DNA of 34,751 nt from a virus, in IMG/VR virus record IMGVR_UViG_3300032241_001320, positions 1 through 34,751 of that record. One strand, given 5' to 3'. The notes beneath the pieces were generated by a model, which saw only the letters and a list, made by a program, of their open reading frames with translations, did no database searches and had not been told where the DNA came from. Both the position numbers and the translations under genes were made by a program. This document shows positions 1 through 9,090 of this stretch, piece by piece. Positions within the stretch are counted from its first letter, which is position 1. Each line of letters opens with the position of its first letter.

Positions 1-1
1 C

Positions 2-655
2 TATTGGTTTCCGAGGCGTGAAGGTGGTGGCGGCACACAAGTCACAACACTTCCCTCAGGTCAAAATCTAGGTGAGATGGCAGACGTAGAATACTTTCAA
101 AAGAAGTTGTATCAATCACTCAATGTGCCTGTCTCACGTTTAAACACAGAGCAGGGATTCAATCTCGGTCGCTCATCAGAAATCACAAGAGATGAATTGA
201 AGTTTCAAAAGTTCATTTTGCGTCTACGCAATAAGTTTAGCAATCTTTTCATGAAGGCGCTTGAAAAGCAACTTGTGCTTACAGGTGTCATTGCAGTTGA
301 AGATTGGGAAAAGATCAAGAATAATATTCACTTTAACTTTCTAGAAGATAACTACTTTGCTGAACTAAAGCAAGAAGAAATTCTTCGTGAGCGTATCAAC
401 ACCTTGTCTATGGTTGATCCGTATGTTGGCAAGTATTATTCAGAGGACTATGTCAAGAAAAATATCCTTCAGTTGACCGATGATGAAATTGAAATGATGA
501 ATGAGCAAATGGATGAAGAGGCAAAGATTAACGCTGAAAAGCAAGCACAATTGATGGCGCAACAGCAAGCTCTCAATCCGCAGGGTCAAGAGGAGCAAGC
601 GCCACAAAGTGAACAGCAGCCAGGGCAGCCTCAAGAGCCCCAACTCAGTCAGTAA
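2..655 (+). CDS. 20: Portal vertex protein gp20, C-terminal part
   Basis: This is the 3' part of the portal gene; the 5' part lies before the window. The reading frame is open from base 2, and an internal ATG at 77 is not the true start. The portal is the dodecameric ring at the unique capsid vertex that DNA passes through and to which the tail joins. The visible part begins with the conserved YWFPRREGG and LPSGQNLGEM stretches typical of T4-like portals, followed by a helical region. The last 50 residues are low in complexity and rich in Gln, Glu and Pro. Prohead core, protease, scaffold and capsid genes follow in the T4 order, which supports the call. Confidence 0.93.
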   Translation, partial: YWFPRREGGGGTQVTTLPSGQNLGEMADVEYFQKKLYQSLNVPVSRLNTEQGFNLGRSSEITRDELKFQKFILRLRNKFSNLFMKALEKQLVLTGVIAVEDWEKIKNNIHFNFLEDNYFAELKQEEILRERINTLSMVDPYVGKYYSEDYVKKNILQLTDDEIEMMNEQMDEEAKINAEKQAQLMAQQQALNPQGQEEQAPQSEQQPGQPQEPQLSQ

Positions 656-669
656 TATAAATATAAATA
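656..669 (+). promoter_or_regulatory. Two overlapping late promoters (TATAAATA)
   Basis: TATAAATA occurs at 656-663 and again at 662-669, sharing two bases. This is the exact T4 late promoter element read by the gp55 sigma factor, which is encoded in this window. It lies directly after the portal stop codon and before the small prohead gene at 692. Confidence 0.75.
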
Positions 670-691
670 GATTATAATCTTGGAGAATTCT

Positions 692-856
692 ATGGAAGAT
701 ACTTACACAGCCGCGGATGTTATTGATTTTACGCTTGATGGCAACATGAATAGCCTTCAGGCTGCTGTAGACAACATTATGAAAGAGCGCGTTGCCGAAC
801 TCCTTGCCGCAAAGAAAATCGAAGTAAGCAAGAATCTATTCAATCAAGAGGTCTGA
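692..856 (+). CDS. Small prohead core protein, gp67-like (54 aa)
   Basis: A 54-residue protein preceded by a GGAG ribosome site six bases before the ATG, and by the two late promoters. It occupies the place of T4 gene 67, between portal and protease, whose product is a small prohead core component. The sequence is acidic at the start and has a helical end (KERVAELLAAKKIEVSKNLF) like small core proteins of marine T4-like phages. The gp67 assignment rests on position, size and general character; I cannot show homology. Its stop is one base before the next ATG. Confidence 0.6.
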   Translation: MEDTYTAADVIDFTLDGNMNSLQAAVDNIMKERVAELLAAKKIEVSKNLFNQEV

Positions 857-857
857 C

Positions 858-2438
858 ATGCCTACAGAAAAAGAAACCAGTTCAGCTATTGGCGTAGGCC
901 AGGCGAAGACCCTTGCAAAGAAGCTTGTTAGCCTTGATAAGGTGCCTGAGTATTTTCTCGGCAAGAACAAGGATGGTATCAAGAAGTTTTCTGCCAAGCA
1001 TCCCACACTAAGACATGATGAGCCTTATGAGCAAGATGAAGTATTCACAGGTAGCAATAAAAAGAAAGATACAACTACCATGAATGCAGATCTTGATCTC
1101 GGCGCAGATGAATATGTGTATGATGTTAAAGAAGCTCATATGAATGCTGCTCAAAAGAAGCGTCGTGAAAAGTTTGTTAAGAAAATGAAGCCTGTTAGCG
1201 ATTGGGAAAAGCGTTATGGTAAGCGTGGCGAAGGTGTCATGTATGCCACAGCGACCAAGATGGCAATGAAGGAAGATCATCATCCTATGATGGAAATGCC
1301 TCTTTCACATGCTGCTCGTGAACTTGTACTGCATAGTGATAATGACTCAAAGCAATACAAGTCAAGCAAAGCTCCTATCGAAAAGAATCTTACAAAGAAG
1401 TGGAAGAAGGGTCAGTATGATCATGCTCTAGCACACAAGCTATGGATGCACCATGCTAATCGTGCTGCACAAGCATACCACAAGGAACATGGAAATAAGA
1501 ATCTTCCTTGGCATCATATGTTCTCAGTTGCTGACCGTAACCAAGCTGCTCATCATTGGGCAAATGGTTGGCACGAAGAGATGAAGGCAGGCAATCTTCA
1601 TGAGTCAACAGATCTTGATGAAGATATGATCAATGAACTTGGTGATCAAATGTCACCTGCACCTGCTACATCAGACAATCCTGCTCCAGGCGGCGTTGAA
1701 CCCATCGGCACGCAAAGTGCAGACAGCAGCACAACAAAAGAAGCTGATGATGGCAGTGATAGCGAAAGCGTGACTGATGCCAAAGAGCATCTTGAAGCAA
1801 TTGCCATGGCTTCTGCAGAAGCATTTGAAAATGTTTCAGGTTCAGAAGAAATTCCTGGTTGGGTTCTTGAAAAGTTAAAGCTTGCTCAGGACTTTGTAGA
1901 ATCAGCTCTCAAGCACATCGGTGACAGCAACGGTGAAGGCGATGAGTCAGAAGAAACACCTGGCAAGTCACAAGAGCCCTCACCCACAACAAAGCCAGAT
2001 GCCAATGAAGCTGGTAAAGCTGCTATGGCAAAGGAAGAAGTCGAATTTGACGAGAGTGTAGGCACCAATATGCGTGCTGCTCGTAAAAGATTCGATGTTG
2101 TCGTATCAAATCCTGAAGGCAAAGAAGTAAAAGTTCATAAGAACGTTGGCGGCGTAAATGACAAGCACGCCAAAAAGCATGTTCTATTAAAATATCCTAT
2201 AGGGCATACCGCTATTGTTTATCCTGTTAATGAAGAAGTCGAGCTTGATGAGTCAAACCCATCAGCAGGTCTTTCTGCAAAAAAGAAATCTGCTGTTGTA
2301 AAGAAAGCAAAGAAGGGTGAAAAGATTGGTCACGGCGGATTTGCTGCACTCGCTGCTAAGGCTGCTAAAGAATATGGTTCAAAAGAATCAGGTAAAAAGG
2401 TAGCAGCTGCAGCCATGTGGAAACATCTTAAGAGGTAA
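858..2438 (+). CDS. Putative prohead core or internal head protein
   Basis: A 526-residue protein of unknown function in the T4 gene 68 region. It is highly charged. The N-terminal third is Lys-rich. Residues 140-250 form a His- and Trp-rich region with several HH and WHH groups. The middle (250-400) is a disordered-looking Asp/Glu/Ser/Pro stretch. The C-terminus is Lys- and Ala-rich. Two similar acidic peptides, EEVEFDES and EEVELDES, occur in the last third, and the second includes LDE-S, which fits the gp21 cleavage rule (Leu/Ile-x-Glu). The composition suits a protein packed in the prohead core and cut during maturation, but this is inferred from context. The start follows an AGAGG site. 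Confidence 0.5.
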   Translation: MPTEKETSSAIGVGQAKTLAKKLVSLDKVPEYFLGKNKDGIKKFSAKHPTLRHDEPYEQDEVFTGSNKKKDTTTMNADLDLGADEYVYDVKEAHMNAAQKKRREKFVKKMKPVSDWEKRYGKRGEGVMYATATKMAMKEDHHPMMEMPLSHAARELVLHSDNDSKQYKSSKAPIEKNLTKKWKKGQYDHALAHKLWMHHANRAAQAYHKEHGNKNLPWHHMFSVADRNQAAHHWANGWHEEMKAGNLHESTDLDEDMINELGDQMSPAPATSDNPAPGGVEPIGTQSADSSTTKEADDGSDSESVTDAKEHLEAIAMASAEAFENVSGSEEIPGWVLEKLKLAQDFVESALKHIGDSNGEGDESEETPGKSQEPSPTTKPDANEAGKAAMAKEEVEFDESVGTNMRAARKRFDVVVSNPEGKEVKVHKNVGGVNDKHAKKHVLLKYPIGHTAIVYPVNEEVELDESNPSAGLSAKKKSAVVKKAKKGEKIGHGGFAALAAKAAKEYGSKESGKKVAAAAMWKHLKR

Positions 2439-2443
2439 TTTAA

Positions 2444-2569
2444 ATGGCGTATCCTCCATATCAAAATAGACTTTATGGGCATGCTTGGTTTTCTGCCACA
2501 GCAAATGCTACAATTGGTCTTGAATTCTTATACAAGTCGCAAAGCAATCATCCGCTAACGGAATGGTAA
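2444..2569 (+). CDS. Small hypothetical protein (41 aa)
   Basis: A 41-residue open frame in the 143-base gap between the core-like protein and the protease. It starts five bases after the previous stop. The sequence is aromatic and polar (MAYPPYQNRLYGHAWFS at the start) with no recognised domain or membrane segment. The AAGAGGTAATTTAA before the ATG includes a possible AGAGG site. It may be a small virion or prohead component, or simply a chance frame. Confidence 0.4.
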   Translation: MAYPPYQNRLYGHAWFSATANATIGLEFLYKSQSNHPLTEW

Positions 2570-2581
2570 ACGGGTACTAAG

Positions 2582-3250
2582 ATGAAACTACTATGCGAAA
2601 TCATGGATCAGAAACTTAATCTGATCAAAGAAACAAAAGAAGATGGGGGCAAGACCCATTACATTCAAGGCGTCTTTCTCATGGGAGAAGATGTCAATCA
2701 AAACGGTCGTCGCTATCGCCTACCTATTCTTGAAAAAGAAGTAGAGCGTTACAACAAGCATTTGATTGAAAATAATCGTGCTTGGGGGGAACTCAATCAT
2801 CCATCAGGTCCTTCAATTAATCTAGATCGTGTTTGCATTCGTACTGTATCATTGCAGCGTGAAGGTAAGGACTTTATTGGTAAGGCAATCATTACAGAAA
2901 CTCCTCATGGAGAGATTGTCAAGGGTCTTCTAAGCAGTGGCGGTAACCTTGGCGTATCATCACGCGGTATGGGTACACTCAAAGAAGTCAATGGTATCAT
3001 GGAAGTACAAGACGATTTCAAGCTTGCTACTTGCGCTGATGTGGTAGCAGATCCTTCTGCACACCGTGCTTTCGTTCGTAGTGTTATGGAAAATGTGGAT
3101 TGGGTTTACGATGCTGTTTCAGATTCCTGGCGTGCTGCTGAGAAGCTTGAAGAGCAAAAGAAAGAAATGAAAAAGATGTCTGTTAAGAAACTAGACGAAA
3201 GTTCACTGCGTCTTTTTCAACGTTATATGAATTCATTGGTTACAAAATAA
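2582..3250 (+). CDS. 21: Prohead core protease gp21
   Basis: The serine protease that degrades the scaffold and trims capsid proteins inside the prohead before DNA packaging. The 222-residue length fits T4 gp21. The family pattern is clear: a GRRYRLPIL region near residue 42, LNHPS with the likely catalytic His73, the GVSSRGMG segment with the nucleophile among Ser126 or Ser127, and a conserved CADVVADPSAHRAF segment around 151-164. A late LDE-S motif (204-207) may be a self-processing site, since T4 gp21 matures itself. It lies directly before the scaffold gene. Confidence 0.93.
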   Translation: MKLLCEIMDQKLNLIKETKEDGGKTHYIQGVFLMGEDVNQNGRRYRLPILEKEVERYNKHLIENNRAWGELNHPSGPSINLDRVCIRTVSLQREGKDFIGKAIITETPHGEIVKGLLSSGGNLGVSSRGMGTLKEVNGIMEVQDDFKLATCADVVADPSAHRAFVRSVMENVDWVYDAVSDSWRAAEKLEEQKKEMKKMSVKKLDESSLRLFQRYMNSLVTK

Positions 3251-3255
3251 GAAAA

Positions 3256-3263
3256 CATAAATA
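3256..3263 (+). promoter_or_regulatory. Late promoter variant (CATAAATA)
   Basis: CATAAATA differs from the consensus TATAAATA only at the first base. It lies six bases after the protease stop and about 25 bases before the scaffold ATG, which has a strong AAGGAG ribosome site. Confidence 0.55.
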
Positions 3264-3288
3264 AAAGCACACCTCAAAGGAGATTGAC

Positions 3289-4572
3289 ATGGCAGAACCA
3301 AATCTATCAAGTGAGCTAAAGAAGGTAGCTGTTAAGGCTGCTCTCGATGCTCATAAGGAAGGCATGAGCGCTGATGAAGCTCACAAGCACATCTATGATG
3401 AAGTGCTAGACGCCAACGATGGCAAGCCACACAAGGCTGCTGTAGCTCACGGTAAGGAGCATCTTGCAAAGCTAAAGGACTCAATGGAAGAAGAAACCAT
3501 TTATGAGTTCACTGCAAGCGATGATCAGGCAATGGTTCCTGATCCTATGGCAAAGGATTCAAAGCGTCCTGCCGACAAGACAACTGGCGGTGAAGATGCC
3601 ATTCCTCAGTTCAAGACAAAGATTGAAGGCCTCAATGCCATCATGACTCATCTTTCTGAGCTACCCAAGCAAAAGATTGCTGATATTTTCAAGGGTCTCA
3701 CAAATGAGATTCCTCATGATGCATCAAAGGCAAAGGCCACACGCCGCATCGGTGGTTCAGCCAAGGATGATATGAGCGATGGCGAAACACTTGCTGCTAC
3801 ACATCGTTCACCAACCAGCGCAAAGGGTTCATCAGCAACTCAGATCGCTGCAGAAGATATGAATGTTATTTTTGCAGGTGCTGATCTTTCAGAAGAAGTT
3901 CGTGAGAAGGCAAAGACAATTTTTGAAGCAGCAGTCAATGCTCGCCTAGTAACAGAAATTGCTCGCCTTGAAGAAGAGTTCGAAACTGCTCTAGTTGAAG
4001 CACTCGAAGAAAAGGTAGAGCAGCTCTCAGAAAATGTAGACAAATATCTCTCATATGCTGTAGAGCAATGGGTTGAAGAAAATGAGATTGCTATCGAGTC
4101 AGGTCTCAAGACAGAAGTCATGGAAGATTTCCTCCATGGCCTCAAGAGTCTCTTCGAAGAAAACTACGTTGAAATTCCAGATGACAAGGTTGATCTTGTT
4201 GCCGAACTATCAGCACACGTTGCTGAACTAGAAGAGAAGATTAACAATGTCGTCAAGGAAAATGTAGACCTTAAGGACTACGTAGACACTCTCGAAGTCA
4301 ATAAGATTTTTGCTGAAGAAGTAGATGCACTTCCTCTCACACAGCAAGAAAAGCTTCGTTCTCTAGTCGAAGGCATCGAATATGCCAGCGTCGAAGAGTT
4401 CACAAAGAAGCTCAACATCATCAAAGAAACATACTTCCCCGTTGAAGGTAAGAAGTCTGCTTCACTAACTGAAGAAGTTGAGTATGATTCTGATGACGAA
4501 GGAGCCCCGAAAGTTGCATCCGGACCAATGGCTCAGTATGTAACTGCAATTTCAAAATCTGCAAAAAAGTAA
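3289..4572 (+). CDS. 22: Prohead scaffold core protein gp22
   Basis: The major scaffold protein on which the prohead shell assembles; it is later degraded by gp21. It has 427 residues, longer than T4 gp22, with about 190 extra N-terminal residues rich in Ala, Lys and Asp. Residues 195-400 are strongly helical and acidic, with repeated LEEEFETALVEALEEK-like stretches expected to form coiled coil, as in scaffold proteins. The C-terminus has EEVEYDSDDEGAP, echoing the EEVExDES peptides of the upstream core-like protein. The many Leu-x-Glu triplets suit digestion by gp21. Position between gp21 and gp23 is decisive. Confidence 0.88.
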   Translation: MAEPNLSSELKKVAVKAALDAHKEGMSADEAHKHIYDEVLDANDGKPHKAAVAHGKEHLAKLKDSMEEETIYEFTASDDQAMVPDPMAKDSKRPADKTTGGEDAIPQFKTKIEGLNAIMTHLSELPKQKIADIFKGLTNEIPHDASKAKATRRIGGSAKDDMSDGETLAATHRSPTSAKGSSATQIAAEDMNVIFAGADLSEEVREKAKTIFEAAVNARLVTEIARLEEEFETALVEALEEKVEQLSENVDKYLSYAVEQWVEENEIAIESGLKTEVMEDFLHGLKSLFEENYVEIPDDKVDLVAELSAHVAELEEKINNVVKENVDLKDYVDTLEVNKIFAEEVDALPLTQQEKLRSLVEGIEYASVEEFTKKLNIIKETYFPVEGKKSASLTEEVEYDSDDEGAPKVASGPMAQYVTAISKSAKK

Positions 4573-4575
4573 TTT

Positions 4576-4583
4576 TATAAATA
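4576..4583 (+). promoter_or_regulatory. Late promoter (TATAAATA)
   Basis: A perfect TATAAATA three bases after the scaffold stop and 33 bases before the major capsid ATG. It would allow high independent late expression of gp23. Confidence 0.75.
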
Positions 4584-4616
4584 ACTATAACCCAATAAGG
4601 TAAAGGGAGAATTTAA

Positions 4617-5996
4617 ATGCTACTCAATGAAGAAATCCAAGCAAAGTGGGCTCCAGTACTAGAGCATTCTGATCTACCAAAGATCAGCGACACACACAAG
4701 CGCTCAGTTGTTGCCCAGCTACTCGAGAACACAGAAACCGCACTACGCGAAGGTTCAGCCTACAGCCCACAATCATTGATTGAAGCTGACGGCGCCGGCC
4801 CAAGCTCAGTGAGCGGTGGTTCACTCAACTACGATCCTGTGCTCATCTCACTCGTTCGTCGTGCAATGCCAAACCTCATTGCTTATGACATCTGCGGCGT
4901 TCAGCCAATGACAGGCCCAACAGGCTTGATCTTTGCTCTACGTCCACAGTACGCAAACCAAGCAGGCAATGATGCATTCTACTACGAGCCAAACACTGGT
5001 TTCTCAGCTTACGGCGGCGTAGGTGCAGCAGCTAACTCAACCCAGGGTAACACACAGCTATTCGGCGGTGCTAACAATGACCTTGGTGGCGTATACGGTC
5101 TAAGCAATACAACAATTGTCTCAGGCAATTCACAGTTGTATAACTTCAGCACAGGTATGGCAACAGCATATGCAGAACAGATTGGTTCAGCAACTAGTGC
5201 CGTTGACTTCCCACAGATGGCATTCAGCATCGACAAGGTTACAGTCACTGCAGTAAGCCGTGCCCTCAAGGCCGAGTACTCAATTGAACTTGCTCAGGAC
5301 CTCAAGGCCATTCACGGTCTTGATGCTGAGACAGAGCTTTCAACGATTCTTTCTGCAGAAATTCTCGCAGAAATCAATCGTGAAGTTGTACGTACAGTCG
5401 TACTTTCAGCCCAGGGCGGTGCAGTTGATACAACCAACCCAGGCGTATTTGACCTAGACGTTGACTCAAATGGTCGCTGGTCAGTTGAAAAGTTCAAGGG
5501 TCTCATGTTCCAGATCGAGCGTGAAGCAAACGCAATTGCCAAGGCAACTCGTCGCGGCAAGGGTAACGTCCTCATCTGCTCTTCAGATGTGGCCTCAGCC
5601 CTTCAGATGGCAGGTGTCCTTGACTATGCTCCTGCTCTAAACAGCAACAATCTACAGGTTGACGATACAGGCAACACCTTCGCTGGTGTGCTCAACGGTC
5701 GCATCCGCGTATATATTGATCCATATGCTGGCGGTAACTATGCAGTAGTCGGCTACAAGGGTGCTAGCGCATTCGATGCCGGTATCTTCTACTGCCCATA
5801 TGTTCCACTCCAGATGGTACGTGCAGTGGGTCAGGATACATTCCAGCCAAAGATCGGGTTCAAGACTCGTTACGGCATGGTTGCAAATCCATTCTCACTC
5901 GGTGCAATCAACGGCGCAGCAAACACAACCTCTGGTGTTCTAACAAGCAACAGCAATGTGTTCTACCGTCGCTTCGTGGTCGCCAACATCATCTAA
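4617..5996 (+). CDS. 23: Major capsid protein gp23
   Basis: The main shell protein, an HK97-fold subunit. It has 459 residues, somewhat shorter than T4 gp23. Conserved blocks include SLNYDPVLISLVRRAMPNLIA (from about 67), the GPTGLIFALRPQY block just after residue 100, and the C-terminal FQPKIGFKTRYGMVANPF block. SLIEADG at 53-59 holds an LIE-A site at Glu56, matching the gp21 cleavage rule, so the mature protein probably starts at Ala57. A GGGAG site precedes the ATG. It has its own late promoter upstream and a strong terminator downstream, as expected for the most abundant virion protein. Confidence 0.97.
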   Translation: MLLNEEIQAKWAPVLEHSDLPKISDTHKRSVVAQLLENTETALREGSAYSPQSLIEADGAGPSSVSGGSLNYDPVLISLVRRAMPNLIAYDICGVQPMTGPTGLIFALRPQYANQAGNDAFYYEPNTGFSAYGGVGAAANSTQGNTQLFGGANNDLGGVYGLSNTTIVSGNSQLYNFSTGMATAYAEQIGSATSAVDFPQMAFSIDKVTVTAVSRALKAEYSIELAQDLKAIHGLDAETELSTILSAEILAEINREVVRTVVLSAQGGAVDTTNPGVFDLDVDSNGRWSVEKFKGLMFQIEREANAIAKATRRGKGNVLICSSDVASALQMAGVLDYAPALNSNNLQVDDTGNTFAGVLNGRIRVYIDPYAGGNYAVVGYKGASAFDAGIFYCPYVPLQMVRAVGQDTFQPKIGFKTRYGMVANPFSLGAINGAANTTSGVLTSNSNVFYRRFVVANII

Positions 5997-6027
5997 TAAT
6001 AATAAGAAGAAAGTTGGTACGATACTG

Positions 6028-6055
6028 GGGGGATCCTTTTGGGTCCCCCTTTTTT
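6028..6055 (+). terminator. Rho-independent terminator after gp23
   Basis: Bases 6028-6036 (GGGGGATCC) pair with 6041-6049 (GGGTCCCCC) around a TTTT loop, followed by six T. It ends the capsid transcript. Confidence 0.9.
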
Positions 6056-6075
6056 ATGTCTAACATTTTAAAATG

Positions 6076-6083
6076 TATAAATA
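6076..6083 (+). promoter_or_regulatory. Late promoter (TATAAATA)
   Basis: A perfect TATAAATA twenty bases after the gp23 terminator and about 47 bases before the next ATG. It restarts late transcription for the virion protein gene at 6131. Confidence 0.78.
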
Positions 6084-6130
6084 GTATATCACTACTTCTG
6101 TGACCTGACTAATGCATTGGAGATAATCAT

Positions 6131-8332
6131 ATGACGTTTAAAACACCTGCCAATAATACTATCATTCAGCCAGTTGCACCTGCAATGGGTGCCAAATTTG
6201 GCTCTATGGATAATTTAGGTCGTCTTCGTACATCACGCCATCAAAACATTTATGAAGCTGACTTTGAATACGGCACACAGCCAATGCGTTGGGAAAACTT
6301 TGTTGTAAGTCCTACAAGTAACTCATACATTCAACAATTGCCAGGTTCTGGTGGTGTTCGTATGCGCTTGGGTACTGCTTCAGGTGATGTTACTATTCGT
6401 CAGACACGTCCATATCATCGTTATCAGCCAGGCAAGACAATGGTCATGTCTACTGCGCTTAACTTTGGTACAGCACAAACAAATCAACGCCAGCGTGTTG
6501 GTTTCTTTGATGATGGCAACGGCATGTTCCTTGAACAAGCGGATCCTGTGTACACAGCATCAACAACTGCTTTCACAGGTAATAGCATCGCTGGTCAACC
6601 ATATATTACCGGGTTGTCAAGCACAGCAACCATGTATGTTGGTATGCCTGTTTCAGGTTCAAACATCAATCCTAGTCTTTCAAAGGCAGATCCTAACGGT
6701 GTTATTGCTATTCCTTATACAACAACAGTAACCAATATTATTAATAGCACTGCTGTTGGGGTTAGCGCAGCTCCGCCAACAACGTCAATTGGGTCAACAT
6801 ACAATTTTACAACACAAGCCAATCCTTTTGGCATGTACGCTGTAGTACGTTCTGACGTTAACTCAGCTGGTATTCAGAATCACGGCACTTCTTCAGGTGT
6901 ACCAACAGATACACGTATCCCGTTGCCGGCATGGAATGGTGATGCTGCAACAATTGCTTCACTAGATTGGTCACGTATTCAAATGATCTGGATGGAATAC
7001 ACATGGTACGGCGCCGGTATGGTGCGCTGGGGTTGTGTTATCAACGGCGAATGGGTTGTTTTAAACTACGTAGGTTATGGCAACAAAGGTCCAGTCAATA
7101 CAACAAACCCACAAACAGGTGTATTTGCTTTCCCTGCTCAAGTTGCTCCATGGGCTCGTACAGGTAATCTTCCTGTTCGCTATGAGCAACGTAATGTTGG
7201 CGTAACAGCTTCTCAAAATGATATGTTCCATTGGGGTGTGTCAGTCGTAGTAGAAGGTGGCCAAGACGACCAACGTGGATTTACCTACGCATATGGTATG
7301 GCAAATAGTGTGCCCCGACGAACGGTCACTTCAGGAACTCGTTATCCTGTTCTTTCAATTGCTGCTCGTCCCATGGCAGTTATTGAACTAAGTGGCAATT
7401 CATCATTCAATGCTGCTAATTCAACTAGTAATACAACAGCTATTCAGCTCACAACAGCAAACACATCATATGACGGCGTTCTAGCGTCATCCTTGACAGT
7501 TAGTTATACGTCAGGTAATTCTATTGTCACTGTAACATCAGGAAGTACTGCTAACGTATTTGTGGGTCAAACAGTAACATCTAATCTAACAGGTATTCCT
7601 ACAGGATCAACTGTACAGTTTGTTAATGCAACTGCATATACATTATCATCAACTGCTACTGTTACACAAGCGTCTGCACAAGCAAATACATACACCAACA
7701 ACACACTAGTTGGTCGTCACATTTACTTCCCTGCTCAAGGCACTTCAAATACAGGTCTAACAGGTCGTATTACAGCTAGTAACTCAACTGTAATCACTTT
7801 CGGTAGCATTGTTACAGGCAGTGCAATTGTTAATACAGCTTCAATGACAGGTACCCCCTATCAAATTGGGTTGATCAATCGTGGTCAGTTGCTACCTAAG
7901 AAGATGTATATTTCTACTGATGCTATCTGTATTGTAGAATTGATTACTTCTACTACAGTCAGCCCAATTCTATTGACAGGTGCAGCATTCTATACATTGG
8001 CAAATACCGTAACAGCATCAACAATTGCAGGTACAGTGACAATCGCTAACGGAATGGTATTCGCTAATGGCGCAACTGTTAACTCAGTAGGTCTTGGATC
8101 TAACTACTCATTCGCCATGCGAGATGTTTCAGCGACTGCAGTGTCGGGTGGTGAAGTTGTATTTGCCTTCACAGCACCTGCAGGCGGATCTGGTCTACAA
8201 GAAATTGATCTATCATACTTCTTCCCATTGTATAATACAGTATCAGGAAACATGACAGACGTTCTAACGGTGGCTATAACAGGTACTGCTAACGTAGGTG
8301 TGCATTTGATTGCTCAAGAAGCAATGTCATAA
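6131..8332 (+). CDS. Large virion or tail-fibre-like structural protein
   Basis: A 733-residue protein of unknown exact role. Residues 1-135 and 230-410 form ordered parts rich in Trp, Tyr and Gly, with WNGDAATIASLDWSRIQMIW and YTWYGAGMVRWGCVINGEW; this DW...MEYTWYG...RWG pattern looks like sugar-binding or jelly-roll modules seen in phage fibres. Two Ser/Thr/Asn-rich, beta-repetitive stretches (about 145-230 and 420-570) look like inserted Ig-like or spacer segments. The C-terminal 110 residues are again ordered. A late promoter and GGAG site precede it. A host-recognition or capsid-decorating role is plausible from composition and position only. Its stop overlaps the next start by one base. 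Confidence 0.6.
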   Translation: MTFKTPANNTIIQPVAPAMGAKFGSMDNLGRLRTSRHQNIYEADFEYGTQPMRWENFVVSPTSNSYIQQLPGSGGVRMRLGTASGDVTIRQTRPYHRYQPGKTMVMSTALNFGTAQTNQRQRVGFFDDGNGMFLEQADPVYTASTTAFTGNSIAGQPYITGLSSTATMYVGMPVSGSNINPSLSKADPNGVIAIPYTTTVTNIINSTAVGVSAAPPTTSIGSTYNFTTQANPFGMYAVVRSDVNSAGIQNHGTSSGVPTDTRIPLPAWNGDAATIASLDWSRIQMIWMEYTWYGAGMVRWGCVINGEWVVLNYVGYGNKGPVNTTNPQTGVFAFPAQVAPWARTGNLPVRYEQRNVGVTASQNDMFHWGVSVVVEGGQDDQRGFTYAYGMANSVPRRTVTSGTRYPVLSIAARPMAVIELSGNSSFNAANSTSNTTAIQLTTANTSYDGVLASSLTVSYTSGNSIVTVTSGSTANVFVGQTVTSNLTGIPTGSTVQFVNATAYTLSSTATVTQASAQANTYTNNTLVGRHIYFPAQGTSNTGLTGRITASNSTVITFGSIVTGSAIVNTASMTGTPYQIGLINRGQLLPKKMYISTDAICIVELITSTTVSPILLTGAAFYTLANTVTASTIAGTVTIANGMVFANGATVNSVGLGSNYSFAMRDVSATAVSGGEVVFAFTAPAGGSGLQEIDLSYFFPLYNTVSGNMTDVLTVAITGTANVGVHLIAQEAMS

Positions 8333-9087
8333 TGACAACTAGGATCTACAATCATAAAAACGATGTTGTAGATCATAGAGATTGGTTATTTAAAGATGTA
8401 CATGCGCCAGAGGCACCCATATCATATCCAGACAAAATAAGTCTGCGTGATAAGTTTACCTTTGGCGTATGGGATCAAGGTGCGTTAGGTAGTTGTAGTG
8501 CTCATGCTATTCTTGCATGTTATACATTTGAGCATGGCGGCGGACCATGGTCTCGCTTAGATCTTTATTATCAAGAACGCTTGCTTGAAGATTCTGTAAA
8601 TGAAGATAGCGGCGCCATGATGAGAGATGGCATTAAGGTCTTGGCTGATTCGGGTGTTGGCTTAGAAGAAGACTGGCCATATGTTATCAGCAAGTTTAAA
8701 GAAGCGCCACCTGAAAAAGAAATACAAGAAGCTTCAGACAATAAAATTATTACCTATTCATCACTGCAGTCAGCAGATGATTATAAAACATGCCTAGCTT
8801 CTGGATATCCATTTGCTATAGGAATTCAAATTTTTGCGACCTTTGAATCTGATCACGTAGCGGCGTTTGGCGTAGTACCCATGCCTACATATGGGGATCA
8901 GCGTCTAGGCGGTCATGCGGTGACTGTGATCGGCTACGACAGTAATTTTAGAGGTTCAGGCAATACGTATTATGAATTACGTAACTCATGGGGAACAGAG
9001 TGGGGTGACGAAGGATACTTCTGGCTACCGCAAGCCTATATAGAAGATCCAGAACTTACTGGCGATGCTTGGACGATTCGCAAGTAA
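8332..9087 (+). CDS. Papain-like (C1A) cysteine peptidase
   Basis: A 251-residue protein with a complete papain-family active site: Gln49 of the oxyanion hole in VWDQGALGSCSAH, nucleophile Cys55, His195 in GGHAVTVIGYD, and Asn218 in RNSWGTEWGDEGYF. Spacing between these matches the family. There is no clear signal peptide and little propeptide: only about 45 residues precede the oxyanion Gln. It is coupled to the fibre-like gene by a TAATG overlap, so both are expressed from the late promoter at 6076. It could process a virion protein, act on host surface protein during entry, or act at lysis; the sequence does not decide. Confidence 0.88.
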   Translation: MTTRIYNHKNDVVDHRDWLFKDVHAPEAPISYPDKISLRDKFTFGVWDQGALGSCSAHAILACYTFEHGGGPWSRLDLYYQERLLEDSVNEDSGAMMRDGIKVLADSGVGLEEDWPYVISKFKEAPPEKEIQEASDNKIITYSSLQSADDYKTCLASGYPFAIGIQIFATFESDHVAAFGVVPMPTYGDQRLGGHAVTVIGYDSNFRGSGNTYYELRNSWGTEWGDEGYFWLPQAYIEDPELTGDAWTIRK

Positions 9088-9090
9088 CAC

